A model generated the notes under the pieces. The model saw only the letters and a program-made list of their open reading frames with translations. It had not been told where the DNA came from and did no database searches. Positions 9,259 through 17,920 of a stretch of DNA of 64,000 nucleotides are shown one piece after another (position 1 is the first letter of the stretch; each line of letters opens with the position of its first letter). Made by a program: the position numbers and the translations under genes. The stretch is from Dyadobacter sp. MSC1_007 (lineage in GTDB: Bacteria > Bacteroidota > Bacteroidia > Cytophagales > Spirosomataceae), in the NCBI RefSeq assembly GCF_023667495.1, contig NZ_JAMOZL010000011.1, positions 1 through 64,000 of the forward strand. The letters are read 5' to 3'.

Positions 9259-10203
9259 TCAATTAAATGAAACAACAATCTTTCCTGAAATTTTTCCCGT
9301 AGACATCCGCTCATGTATATCAGCGATGTCATCAAATTTAAACCGGTGTGCAATGTTGGGTTTAATTATGCCCTGCTCCAATAGCGCTGCCAATGCCTGC
9401 ATGTCCTCCCCGCTGGAATGGACAAACAAGAACTGCGCATTAACGCCGTGTTCTTTGGCAAGCTCTTTCCATTCCTCACCCTGGCCGCTTGGAATGGTAA
9501 TCAACCTACCGTTAGGGTTTAATATATTAAATCCCTTGATCACACTTTTACCACCAAGCGTGTCAAAAATGAAATCGATATTGCTGGTCGCCAGTTCGAA
9601 GTCGGCTGTCTGAAAGTTGATCATTTCATCCAGGCCGTTTTCTCTTAAAAATTCTTCATGCTTTCCCGCAGCTGTTCCAATGACATAAGCACCCAGCTGC
9701 TTGGCAATCTGTAAAGCAAAAAAACCTACGCCACCAGCAACACCTTGTATCAGTACTCTTTCACCGGGCTTGATCCGGGCTTCTCTGATAGCTTGATAGG
9801 CCATCAACGCAGACATGGTCGTCGCAGCAGCAGTTTCGTCATCCACATTTGCTGGCTTAATGGCCAATTGGGCAGGATCAGCAGCCACGTATTGCGCATA
9901 TGTTTTACCATGGCCTGGAAAATTAAGCAGGCCGAAAACAGCGTCGCCAGCCTTAAAGCGGACCACATCTTTGCCTACTTCTGAGATCACACCGGACACA
10001 TCCCAACCGAGAATGATAATTTCATCATTTTTGACATTATCAAACTGTCCGTTTCCATGGAGGGTCTTATTGTCAACAGGATTGATATCGATCGCGTTGA
10101 CCTTAATCAGAACATCATTGTCTGAAATGACCGGAATAGGGATGTCGGCAGTAATCAGGCCTTTTATTTGATCACCCTCACGTTTTAATACGATCGCTTT
10201 CAT
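9259..10203 (-). CDS. NADP-dependent zinc-free medium-chain oxidoreductase
   Basis: A 314-residue quinone oxidoreductase-like protein. It has the GroES-like N-terminus (VNAIDINPVDNKTLHG), GWDVSGVISEVG, the cofactor loop QGVAGGVGFFALQIAKQLG and a C-terminal GKIVVSFN. No zinc ligands are present. It probably reduces small enones or quinones with NADPH. It is the first gene of an operon with the YhdH-like gene 4 nt downstream, and it is close in sequence to the reductase at 13660-14595, so the two may be paralogues. Confidence 0.85.
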   Translation of the reverse strand: MKAIVLKREGDQIKGLITADIPIPVISDNDVLIKVNAIDINPVDNKTLHGNGQFDNVKNDEIIILGWDVSGVISEVGKDVVRFKAGDAVFGLLNFPGHGKTYAQYVAADPAQLAIKPANVDDETAAATTMSALMAYQAIREARIKPGERVLIQGVAGGVGFFALQIAKQLGAYVIGTAAGKHEEFLRENGLDEMINFQTADFELATSNIDFIFDTLGGKSVIKGFNILNPNGRLITIPSGQGEEWKELAKEHGVNAQFLFVHSSGEDMQALAALLEQGIIKPNIAHRFKFDDIADIHERMSTGKISGKIVVSFN

Positions 10204-10323
10204 TGTATGTCATTTTGTTATACAAGTTCAATATTCGCGGCCGCCCCTTCTTGTAAACGCTGCACGAAAAGTAAGCTTAAACCAGGAAGACCAACTATTC
10301 TTCCAAACCACCGATCGTTGAGA

Positions 10324-10809
10324 TTACACTTTCAGGTATACCAAAATAGAAGCTTTGGCGATGGTTGCCGGACCGATGTTGAAGCCTACCATGGCCGGTG
10401 AAGCTGTCTGTTCCAGCTGCAACTCCGTATTTAGTGCATGTATGGTAATGCAATAAGGATGAAATCCACTGTTTGGTAAAGGGACTGGCCCTCCGTAACC
10501 AGGTTTGCCGAAATCGGTCATGCCTGAAACTGTGCCCGCAGGCATTAGCCCTGGTTCAGTGCTGCCGGCTCCAGAGGCTAATTCGTTTACGTTCGCGGGA
10601 ATGTTAAATAAAACCCAATGCCACCAACCGCTACCGGTAGGTGCCGCCGGGTCATACATAGTTATCGCAAATGATTTTGTCCCCTGCGGTGCGTTTTGCC
10701 AGTATAAATGCGGGGAAACGTTTTTGCCGCCTACGCCCCAATCATTAAAGAAATGATCGCTCGTAAACTGGCCGCCCAGGTCATTACTACTTAACGTGAA
10801 AGTGCCCAT
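10324..10809 (-). CDS. YbhB/YbcL family PEBP-like protein
   Basis: 161 residues with the phosphatidylethanolamine-binding fold. Visible marks are NVSPHLYWQNAPQGTKSFAI, the anion-site stretch MYDPAAPTGSGWWHWVLFNI and the C-terminal Y-C-ITIHAL. Family members are small ligand-binding proteins of unclear bacterial role. There is no signal peptide, so it is probably cytoplasmic. About 120 bp separates it from the reductase operon on the same strand, so co-transcription is possible but not shown. Confidence 0.85.
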   Translation of the reverse strand: MGTFTLSSNDLGGQFTSDHFFNDWGVGGKNVSPHLYWQNAPQGTKSFAITMYDPAAPTGSGWWHWVLFNIPANVNELASGAGSTEPGLMPAGTVSGMTDFGKPGYGGPVPLPNSGFHPYCITIHALNTELQLEQTASPAMVGFNIGPATIAKASILVYLKV

Positions 10810-10922
10810 ATCGTTTTTTGGTTAGGTATTGACTATTAAGCTATTTTAAAATAAGGAATTTCAGGACCCGGATGTAAACGCGCCAGCTACTGGAATGTGC
10901 TCAGTTAGATTATGATGTCTGG

Positions 10923-11993
10923 TCAGCTTTTGAACTGTTTGGCGCCAATTGCCAATTTGTAGATAACAAGTGGCAGTTCTATTTTCGACACCTGATTTTG
11001 AAAAGTCGCTAGGCGGTTGAGCTGGCCAACAGGAATCCAGAGAAACCCGTCCTTGTCAATCCAAAGCGCGTCGCCCCATAGCAGCCGCTTGTCCTGGATA
11101 ATCGTTTCTTGTTTACCTTTCGGCGTAATACGTATGATCGCAGAATGGTTTACGTCTGAAATGTAGATATTGCCCGAAGCGTCAATGGCGGTGCCCCCGG
11201 TAGTTGGCGTATCGAACCATTTTACCACTTTTGTTTCAAGTTCCGTTTCGCTCAGTTTCGGATTTAACAAATGCGCTGTTGCAATTCGATAAAGCGGACC
11301 CGATGCAGGTTGAAAAAAAAGATACTTACCGTCAGGCGAGATTTCCAGCTGATCGGCATGTATTAACACCTCTTTACCATCAGGTGTTTTCATTACCTTG
11401 CCCTCAGCAAGCATTGGTATGTTATCGGTTGTCGCCGGAGTATTTTGCAATACCCTCCTGCCTTTTCCTGTATTCTTGTCCATAATCACAAGGCCAGGTG
11501 ATCCAGCATCGGTCAGGTAAATAGTCTCACCAGAGATACGCAAGTCGTCAATAAAGCTATTTTCATTTGTAACTGCGTCCAGCGGAATTGTCCGCACTAC
11601 CTTGTTCTGGTGCAAGTCAATAGCCACTAGCTTGGCAGCGCCTATCAGTGCCTTTTCACCCATTTTAGGGGTTCCTGTATCAACGACCCATAGATTGCCG
11701 TCGGGACCTATCCTCAGGGAGTTCGTCCTTACAAAACGATTAGCCGTTCTTGCGCCAGGTTTCCAACCGTTCCAGGATGCATCGGGAAAAGGCACTGCTG
11801 CTCCGTTCTTTAATTCAGCGATCCGCATACCCGCCTCACCTTCTATCCTGGGAAAGCAGACAAATATTCGCCCATCCTCACTTGTTGTTACGCCATTCCA
11901 TACATCGTTGGATTCAGCAACCTTGATTAATTGTAAAGATGAATCACTCATAGTTTGAAAAGAAATGATCAACCCCAACAAAAGTGTCCTCAT
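10923..11993 (-). CDS. Yellow/MRJP-like beta-propeller protein
   Basis: A 356-residue six-bladed propeller of the major royal jelly/yellow type (SMP-30-like clan). Repeated motifs are LRIGPDGNLWVVDTG, FIDDLRISGETIYLTDAG, LEISPDGKYLFFQP and AIDASGNIYISDVNHSAI. A weak hydrophobic N-terminus (LLLGLIISFQ) may be a signal peptide. The start ATG overlaps the stop of the upstream paralogue (ATGA at 11990-11993), so translation is coupled. The ligand is unknown; the family binds small molecules or acts on lactones. Confidence 0.8.
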   Translation of the reverse strand: MRTLLLGLIISFQTMSDSSLQLIKVAESNDVWNGVTTSEDGRIFVCFPRIEGEAGMRIAELKNGAAVPFPDASWNGWKPGARTANRFVRTNSLRIGPDGNLWVVDTGTPKMGEKALIGAAKLVAIDLHQNKVVRTIPLDAVTNENSFIDDLRISGETIYLTDAGSPGLVIMDKNTGKGRRVLQNTPATTDNIPMLAEGKVMKTPDGKEVLIHADQLEISPDGKYLFFQPASGPLYRIATAHLLNPKLSETELETKVVKWFDTPTTGGTAIDASGNIYISDVNHSAIIRITPKGKQETIIQDKRLLWGDALWIDKDGFLWIPVGQLNRLATFQNQVSKIELPLVIYKLAIGAKQFKS

Positions 11994-13144
11994 AACTTAT
12001 TCGTTATTTTCAGCCTGAACACCTGGTATGGGTATTGGGTCAAGTTTTGATTTTTGTTAAACCATGGCATTTGATGTATCTGTGAACAGGAAATATATAA
12101 GTAACCATCTTTACTTATACTGTAACTATCCGGCCAGCTCAGTCTTTCCTTATCCTGTACAAGGGTGATCATTTTCTTATCCGGCGTGATCTTAACTATC
12201 CGGCTGTTTTCCAGATCGCCCATATACAAGTTTCCGTCAGCGTCCATTTCCATGCCGTCTGTGGCTACATACTTGCCTAAATCCTCAACTTTGTTTTCAA
12301 TCTGCTCTTCGGTAGTACCGAAATCACGCAATACATCCGTACTTACCCGGTACAGCCTGTTGTCCGTTAAGGGTTTATAATACAACCACGCTTTGTCCGG
12401 GCTCAGTGCAATACCATCAGAATTGATCTTCACAATGCCTTGTGCATTATTCAACTCCTTACCGTTCATTGTGAAATGATAAGCCGGATCAGATAAGGTT
12501 GAAGGGTGGCCGTGCAGAACAAACCGGGAGGCACCCGTTTTTAAGTTAATCACTACGATTCCGCCATTGCTGGAACTGGTCAAATAACCAAAACCATTTT
12601 TGCGGTCAAGACGGATGTCATTGATATAAGTCGTTGGACCGGCCACCTTCTCCGGGAAAGTATAAATACGCTTGATTTTATTGGTTGTTAAATCGATCTG
12701 AACCAGTTTATTGCTGTTCTGATAAACATCTGCAAGACCAATACCTGCCGGGTCAACGATCCAAAGGTTGTTCTCTTCATCAGCTACGACCGCTTGCACG
12801 CAAACAAATTTAGCACTACCCCTATCACCTTTCTTGAAGCTGTTCCAAGCCGCGTCCGGATAGAGCACTCTCTTTTGGTCTTTACTAACTTCAACAACCG
12901 AATAGCTGTGCTTATCCAGCCAGTAAGGATAATTGACAAACAGCCGACCTTCGGGCGAAATTGCAACGCCCGTAAGTTGATATGTACTGTCCACAAATAC
13001 CTGCTCCAATACACCGCTGCTATCAGCAACATCTATCCTGGTAGAGTCTTCTGCTTGCTCGCTGGATTTTTGGCTGTTGCCTGAACAGGATGCCAACATA
13101 ACGGCCGCTGCCAGTACTATTACTGATATGTGTAAGTTGTTCAT
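11990..13144 (-). CDS. Yellow/MRJP-like propeller lipoprotein
   Basis: A 384-residue paralogue of the gene at 10923. It begins with a lipoprotein signal peptide (ISVIVLAAAVMLASC) whose lipobox is LASC, then a Ser/Glu-rich linker and the propeller (GVAISPEGRLFVNYPYW, EENNLWIVDPAG, YINDIRLDRKNGFGYLTSSS, DADGNLYMGDLENSRI). It is probably anchored to the periplasmic or outer-membrane face. It forms a two-gene translation-coupled unit with its paralogue. The cupin gene lies upstream on the same strand, with about 45 bp between. Confidence 0.82.
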   Translation of the reverse strand: MNNLHISVIVLAAAVMLASCSGNSQKSSEQAEDSTRIDVADSSGVLEQVFVDSTYQLTGVAISPEGRLFVNYPYWLDKHSYSVVEVSKDQKRVLYPDAAWNSFKKGDRGSAKFVCVQAVVADEENNLWIVDPAGIGLADVYQNSNKLVQIDLTTNKIKRIYTFPEKVAGPTTYINDIRLDRKNGFGYLTSSSNGGIVVINLKTGASRFVLHGHPSTLSDPAYHFTMNGKELNNAQGIVKINSDGIALSPDKAWLYYKPLTDNRLYRVSTDVLRDFGTTEEQIENKVEDLGKYVATDGMEMDADGNLYMGDLENSRIVKITPDKKMITLVQDKERLSWPDSYSISKDGYLYISCSQIHQMPWFNKNQNLTQYPYQVFRLKITNKL

Positions 13145-13190
13145 GGGTACTTAATAGCTTTCAAATTTGCTTAATGGAATCTATAATCTT

Positions 13191-13622
13191 TTATTTGATT
13201 GGCTTGTTAAAGTAATTGTCGGTACCGTTGATCCAGTCTAGACGCTTTGGCGCAAAGAAGTCCACATCTATTGTGCCGTCTTCCAATGACTCGAACATAT
13301 GGGGGATATTTGATGGTATAAAGATCCCTTCTCCCGCTTGAACAATATACACCTGACCCTGGACGGTAACTTTTACACTTCCCTTCAGGATCATTGTATA
13401 TTGCTCGTTGTCATGATGATGAAGTGGAACGATCGCACCCTTTGCAAAGGTAAAATAGCCAATGGTGGCATTTTTTCCGGAGAATAGACCACGGGACACT
13501 TTGTTGTTCAATTGTTTGGATGGCAATTTCGCCAATTCAAAGTGGGTTACTTTTGTTTGCGAGAGCACCGTTAACGAACTAAAGACCAGTGCTAACAAAA
13601 AAACAGATTTCAAAGCTTTCAT
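13191..13622 (-). CDS. Exported cupin-domain protein
   Basis: 143 residues. A signal peptide (LLALVFSSLTVLSQ) precedes a single cupin barrel: metal ligands in the first motif PLHHHDNEQYTMILKG and the second in FIPSNIPHMFES. The family covers metal-binding isomerases, dioxygenases and sugar-binding proteins, so function cannot be assigned. It lies between the reductase at 13660 (37 nt upstream) and the MRJP-like pair, all on one strand, suggesting one transcript. Confidence 0.82.
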   Translation of the reverse strand: MKALKSVFLLALVFSSLTVLSQTKVTHFELAKLPSKQLNNKVSRGLFSGKNATIGYFTFAKGAIVPLHHHDNEQYTMILKGSVKVTVQGQVYIVQAGEGIFIPSNIPHMFESLEDGTIDVDFFAPKRLDWINGTDNYFNKPIK

Positions 13623-13659
13623 GTTCTATTTTATGAAGGACGTATTTGATTGAGAGCGC

Positions 13660-14595
13660 TCAGAACGTAAGTACTATCTTTCCCTTGGTGCGGTGGCTTT
13701 CCAATTGCAGGTGGGCACTTGCCATGTCCTCGAATGCAAAGACTTTTGAGATATGCGGTTTTAATTTACCGCTCTCTAGCAGATCCGCCAGTTGCTTCAT
13801 ATCATCACCATTGGAATGTACCAGGATATTGGCGACTGTAACGCCAGTTTCCAGTGCTTTCTTTTGGTCAGCTTCGCTGATGCGTCCGGGAATGGAAACA
13901 AGGAATCCGTTCTTTTTGAGTACGGGGATAGACCTGCTTACATAATCACCGCCTACAGTGTCCAGAATGATATCAATATCGTGGTAATGTTCTGCGAAAT
14001 TTCCGGAACGATAATCAAAATGTTCATCAGCGCCCAGGCTCAGCACAAAATCTTTATTCTCAGCCGAAGAAGTGCCAATCACATATGCGCCGGATGCTTT
14101 TGCAAGCTGGACTGCGAAATGGCCGACGCCCCCGGAAGCTGCATGGACCAGCACTTTGTCGCCGGGCTTAATTCGACCGTGTTTGTGAAATGCCTGCCAG
14201 GCCGTCAGCGCAGCAAGTGTGGTCGCTGCCGCCTGTGGGAAAGAGACGTTGGCGGGTTTAAGCGCTAAATGGCTGTCCGGTGCGGCTATATAACCCGCAT
14301 AAGCTTTCCCCTGGCCCGGGAAATGCACCATTCCAAATACTTCGTCGCCCTTCTTGAACAGAGAGGAATTCGTCTCTTCAACGATTCCAGCCACATCCCA
14401 GCCCAAAATAATGGGATCAGTGTGCTTAAATTTCGAAGCTATGCCGCTTCCGGCACGTGTTTTAACATCAACGGGATTGATTGAAATTGCCATTGATCTG
14501 ATCAACACCTGGCCAGCGGTTAGCTCGGGAGTAGGTATCTCCGTAAACGACAGTTGGTCAACTTCACCAAAACCTTCCAAAATGATTGCTTTCAT
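13660..14595 (-). CDS. NADP-dependent zinc-free medium-chain oxidoreductase
   Basis: 311 residues from the chosen ATG at 14595 (MKAIILEGFGEVDQLSF); the frame is open to 14625, but homology begins at this methionine. Marks are SINPVDVKTRAGSG, ILGWDVAGIVEETN, the NADPH loop VHAASGGVGHFAVQLAKASG and a C-terminal KGKIVLTF. It is a quinone-oxidoreductase-like reductase with unknown substrate. It is probably the first gene of the minus-strand unit running through the cupin and MRJP-like genes to 10923. Confidence 0.85.
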   Translation of the reverse strand: MKAIILEGFGEVDQLSFTEIPTPELTAGQVLIRSMAISINPVDVKTRAGSGIASKFKHTDPIILGWDVAGIVEETNSSLFKKGDEVFGMVHFPGQGKAYAGYIAAPDSHLALKPANVSFPQAAATTLAALTAWQAFHKHGRIKPGDKVLVHAASGGVGHFAVQLAKASGAYVIGTSSAENKDFVLSLGADEHFDYRSGNFAEHYHDIDIILDTVGGDYVSRSIPVLKKNGFLVSIPGRISEADQKKALETGVTVANILVHSNGDDMKQLADLLESGKLKPHISKVFAFEDMASAHLQLESHRTKGKIVLTF

Positions 14596-14625
14596 TACCG
14601 GGCTTTCTAATTTTAACTGCGACAA

Positions 14626-15134
14626 AGTTGAGAATTGGATACGGAGGAAATCTGTACAATCAGGATATAAATCTGTACTAGCAGTGTCCGAAATGCACGT
14701 GAGACTGTAATTTTTTTCTCAAGCCGAACTGCGGCGTCTTAACCGGACACAGGTTGGGTTAACATTAATGGGTGCTGTCAGGGTTTGTAGAACTTGAAAT
14801 GGGAGATTTTCAGAGTGATGCCACTGCCTTGTTCGTTCGAATTTAAGTCGACAAAGTGGGATTACTAACTGCGCATTCTTCGGTGTAAATAAGATGAAAA
14901 TCAGCAGGCCACATCCCGTGCAAACATGTGTGTGGTAGGGTTGAGGTGTTTTGTACTGCCCTGTCTAAGGCTGATTGTCTTACACAATCTGAGCAACGAA
15001 AGTGTCCCAGCGCCGGTTCGGGACAGGATTGGATCAACAAGTAGGAGTGTACGAATTTTTACAAATATTACACCTTAAAGTACAGCATAATACTTGGGTA
15101 CCAGCCCGAACTTCGTGCCTAAAAAAAGAATCTA
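14626..15134. other. Intergenic region between divergent reductase genes, no gene seen
   Basis: This 509 bp stretch separates two divergently transcribed reductases (start 14595 minus, start 15135 plus). Neither strand shows a recognisable protein fragment; the 65-codon frame at 14843-15040 has no protein character. It presumably carries both promoters, but no clear TAnnTTTG box at a useful distance was identified. Confidence 0.4.
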
Positions 15135-16118
15135 ATGAAAGCACTATTTTTAAAGGACTATAATGGGCCACTCGGACTTGCGGAAACCCATAAACCGGTT
15201 GCTGGCAAAGGCCAGGTATTGGTCAAAGTTATGGCCAGCGGCACCAACCCCCTCGATTTAAAGATCATGTCCGGGCAAGCAGCTCATGCCCAGACGATAT
15301 TGCCTGCCGTTCTCGGAATCGATATGAGCGGTATTGTTGAGGCGGTTGGGGAAGGTGTTGAAACGTTTAAACCAGGGGACGACGTTTACGGGATGGTTGG
15401 TGGGGTTGGCGGTATCCCCGGCTCACTGGCGGAGTATGTAACGGTGGATGCGCAATTGATTGCATTAAAACCACGTAATTTGAGTTTCCACGAAGCGGCA
15501 GCCCTGCCCTTGATTTTCATTACCTCCTGGGAAGGTATGGTTGACAGGGCAAACGTATGTAAAAATCAAACAGTACTGGTTCATGGTGGCGCAGGCGGTG
15601 TTGGCCATATCGCTGTCCAAATCGCCAGATCGAGGGGTGCGCGGGTGATTGCAACGGTTAGCCCGGATAAATTTGAATTGATAAAAGGCTATGGCGCTGT
15701 GCCAGTAGATTATGTTAAAACCGATATTGAGCAATGCGTCGATGAATATACTGCGGGAGAAGGATTTGACATCATCTTTGACAATGTTGGCGGGGCGACA
15801 TTGGATAACTCCTTTAAAGCGGTCAAAAGGTACACTGGCCATGTGGTTAGCATCTTGGGCTGGGGCAGTCACAGTTTAGCGCCATTATCCTTTCGAGGGG
15901 CGACTTATTCCGGCGTATTTACCCTATTCCCCTTAATTTCTGGCCTGAACAGGGCGCACCACGGCGAGATTCTCAGACAAGCTACTCTTATGGTAGAAGC
16001 TGGAAAAGTATTCCCTGTTGTGTCGCCGTCCGTATACGGTTTGAATACCGCATCAGCCGCTTATCAGGAGGTTGAGAATGGAAGTAAAAACGGGAAAGTG
16101 GTTATTGACATTCAGTAA
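15135..16118 (+). CDS. Zinc-free medium-chain alcohol dehydrogenase/quinone reductase
   Basis: 327 residues, closest in style to the NADPH:quinone reductase (QOR/zeta-crystallin) branch. It shows SGTNPLDLKIMSG, VLGIDMSGIVEAVG, the cofactor loop VHGGAGGVGHIAVQIARSRG, and FDIIFDNVGGATLD. The fifth medium-chain reductase gene in the first 16 kb, it is transcribed alone. A perfect 11 bp inverted repeat follows its stop. Confidence 0.87.
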   Translation: MKALFLKDYNGPLGLAETHKPVAGKGQVLVKVMASGTNPLDLKIMSGQAAHAQTILPAVLGIDMSGIVEAVGEGVETFKPGDDVYGMVGGVGGIPGSLAEYVTVDAQLIALKPRNLSFHEAAALPLIFITSWEGMVDRANVCKNQTVLVHGGAGGVGHIAVQIARSRGARVIATVSPDKFELIKGYGAVPVDYVKTDIEQCVDEYTAGEGFDIIFDNVGGATLDNSFKAVKRYTGHVVSILGWGSHSLAPLSFRGATYSGVFTLFPLISGLNRAHHGEILRQATLMVEAGKVFPVVSPSVYGLNTASAAYQEVENGSKNGKVVIDIQ

Positions 16119-16144
16119 ACAAACACCTTAAATTGAAACTTGTA

Positions 16145-16174
16145 GGTTGTGGCGGTAGTTTTGCCGCCACAACC
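16145..16174. terminator. Strong hairpin between convergent genes
   Basis: A perfect 11 bp stem GGTTGTGGCGG (16145-16155) pairs with CCGCCACAACC (16164-16174) across an 8 nt loop. It lies 27 nt after the reductase stop and upstream of the convergent SDR. There is no long T run, so termination is probable but not certain. Confidence 0.5.
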
Positions 16175-16252
16175 CTTTATTAGTGGTTTTAGAAAAGAGG
16201 AGAATCCATCGATGTCTTATTTACCAGGGCTTTGGTTTTTATACACTATAAG

Positions 16253-17124
16253 TCATTGCTTTATTAACTTTTCACAAAGTTGGCCACAGTACGTCCAAAT
16301 TTGTTGCGCCCGCTCTGGAGAGTAGTATTTCGTTGCAACGCTGGCTTCCTTCCTATTCACGAAATATTTTCCCGATACCTGAGACAATTTTTCAGAGGTC
16401 GCCAGGTAAACCAGCGTGTCAGCACCTTGCTGTGCTGTTTTAAAAAATCGCCTGGCAATTTTTCCAACCATGTTTAAAAAAAATCCCAAATCGCTGTTTG
16501 CACCAAAATCTGTTCTGACAGCTCCGGGATGCATAGTATTAACAGTAACATTACAGTCGTTCGCCTGATAAAGATTTTTCGCCAGCGTTTGCGAATTCCA
16601 TATAAGGAATAATTTGGCGTTCCCGTAAGCTTTTAATGGATTATAGCTGTTTTGGATTTGCAAGTCACTAAAATCTGGACTGGCATTGAGCTGGTGAGAG
16701 TTTGAAGACACGTTGACAATACGTCCACCGCTACTTTTTTTCAACGCTTCCAGCAGCAAGTTTGAAAGCAGAAAGGGCGCTAAAACGTTCACCGCAAAAG
16801 TCTTTTCGACTTGTTCAGGTGTAAACTCTATTTGTTTTCCCATTAGGCCGCCTGCATTGTTGATCAAGACATCAAGTTTATCATGCCGCTCTTTAAATTC
16901 ACCGGCCATTCTTTTTACTTCTTTCATCAATAGCAAATCCGCAATCAATATTTCTATGTGGGGATTTCCGGTCAGCTGAATAATTTCGTCCCGGACCAGC
17001 ATAACCTTATCCCTATTACGACCGTGGATAATTACCGTATATAATGTTGCCTGGCCATTTCAAGTGCGGTGGCCTTTCCAATACCAGCCGTAGCGCCTGT
17101 GATTAATACTACTTTGTTTTTCAT
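16253..17124 (-). pseudogene. Short-chain dehydrogenase broken by a single frameshift
   Basis: The minus strand from the ATG at 17124 reads MKNKVVLITGATAGIGKATA with the TGxxxGIG cofactor motif, then runs to a stop after MARQHYIR. A frame change near 17040 restores TVIIHGRNRDKVMLVRDE and a further ~249 residues to the stop at 16253. The catalytic residues survive: NNAGG, a serine in NVSSNSHQL and the YGNAK tyrosine/lysine pair. The family (WW-domain oxidoreductase/retinol-dehydrogenase-like SDRs) reduces carbonyls. The damage is one indel, so a sequencing error or very recent inactivation are both possible. It is divergent from the HxlR gene. Confidence 0.75.
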
Positions 17125-17198
17125 TGCAAATGATTTTTCTGTAAAGCTATCTTTGTGGTGATTTCTTTCCGATACCAGTTTCCCAAAGGATACCAACT

Positions 17199-17537
17199 AT
17201 GCATACCGATGAATTGACGACCCAACAAAAGATCAAGTACGTTCAGGATACGCTCTATGTAATTGCTGGAAAATGGAAATTACCAATTATGATAGCAATC
17301 TCTTTTGGCCATTCCAGATTTAGGGAAATCCAGCGCGCTGTGCCCGACATTACGCCCAAGATATTATCAAAGGAATTGAAAGAATTGAAAACCAATAAAC
17401 TTGTGATGAGAAAAGTTTACGACACTTACCCAATAACTGTTGAGTACACTGTTTCTTCATATTGTAAAAGCCTTAAACCAGTTGTCGATGAAATGATCAA
17501 CTGGGGGCAAAATCACCGGGTGAAAGTGGCCGAATAG
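17199..17537 (+). CDS. HxlR family transcriptional regulator
   Basis: A 112-residue winged-helix protein of the HxlR family, which senses small electrophiles or redox change and usually regulates a neighbouring reductase. The signature is VIAGKWKLPIMIAISFGHSRFREI, followed by ITPKILSKELKELKTNKLV and the wing DTYPITVEYTVS. There is no conserved N-terminal cysteine of the YodB type. It is divergent from the broken SDR (start 17124) with 74 bp between, so that SDR is its likely former target. Confidence 0.88.
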   Translation: MHTDELTTQQKIKYVQDTLYVIAGKWKLPIMIAISFGHSRFREIQRAVPDITPKILSKELKELKTNKLVMRKVYDTYPITVEYTVSSYCKSLKPVVDEMINWGQNHRVKVAE

Positions 17538-17775
17538 CTTGCTGTAACTTTATAGCACTAGATATTATCGGATCTCAGGTCATTCTTACAATAGCTTCTT
17601 AGAATCCAATTCGCTTTATTTAGCCCCGAGCAGTTCGTCAAAATAAGTTAACTTAGCACCCTGCACTATGTCCTTACCGCGTCTCTAATATGTCACCGTC
17701 TCCGCGTACGCTGATAAACTGGCTCTTGTGGTGTTTAGACCTTTAAAGTCTTAATTTCGGGTAAGCCTACACTTG

Positions 17776-17919
17776 TTGAAATACACAAACTGGAATATTT
17801 TTGAAATTGGCTATTGCCTTGGATTGGAAGACACTTCGTATTTTATCCCTTCCTTTAAAATTTGGATAGGATTGACGCCCAAAACTTTTAGGGAGATGGC
17901 CACAGAAATGGAGCATTAG
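17776..17919 (+). pseudogene. AraC family regulator remnant (last ~47 residues)
   Basis: An open stretch ending at TAG 17919 encodes the second HTH and tail of an AraC protein: NIFEIGYCLGLEDTSYFIPS, then FKIWIGLTPKTFREM. There is no start and no first HTH. It ends 1 nt before the start of the intact AraC gene at 17921, so that gene lies directly behind a truncated relative. The upstream part of the region (17538-17775) shows nothing recognisable. Confidence 0.7.
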
Positions 17920-17920
17920 T

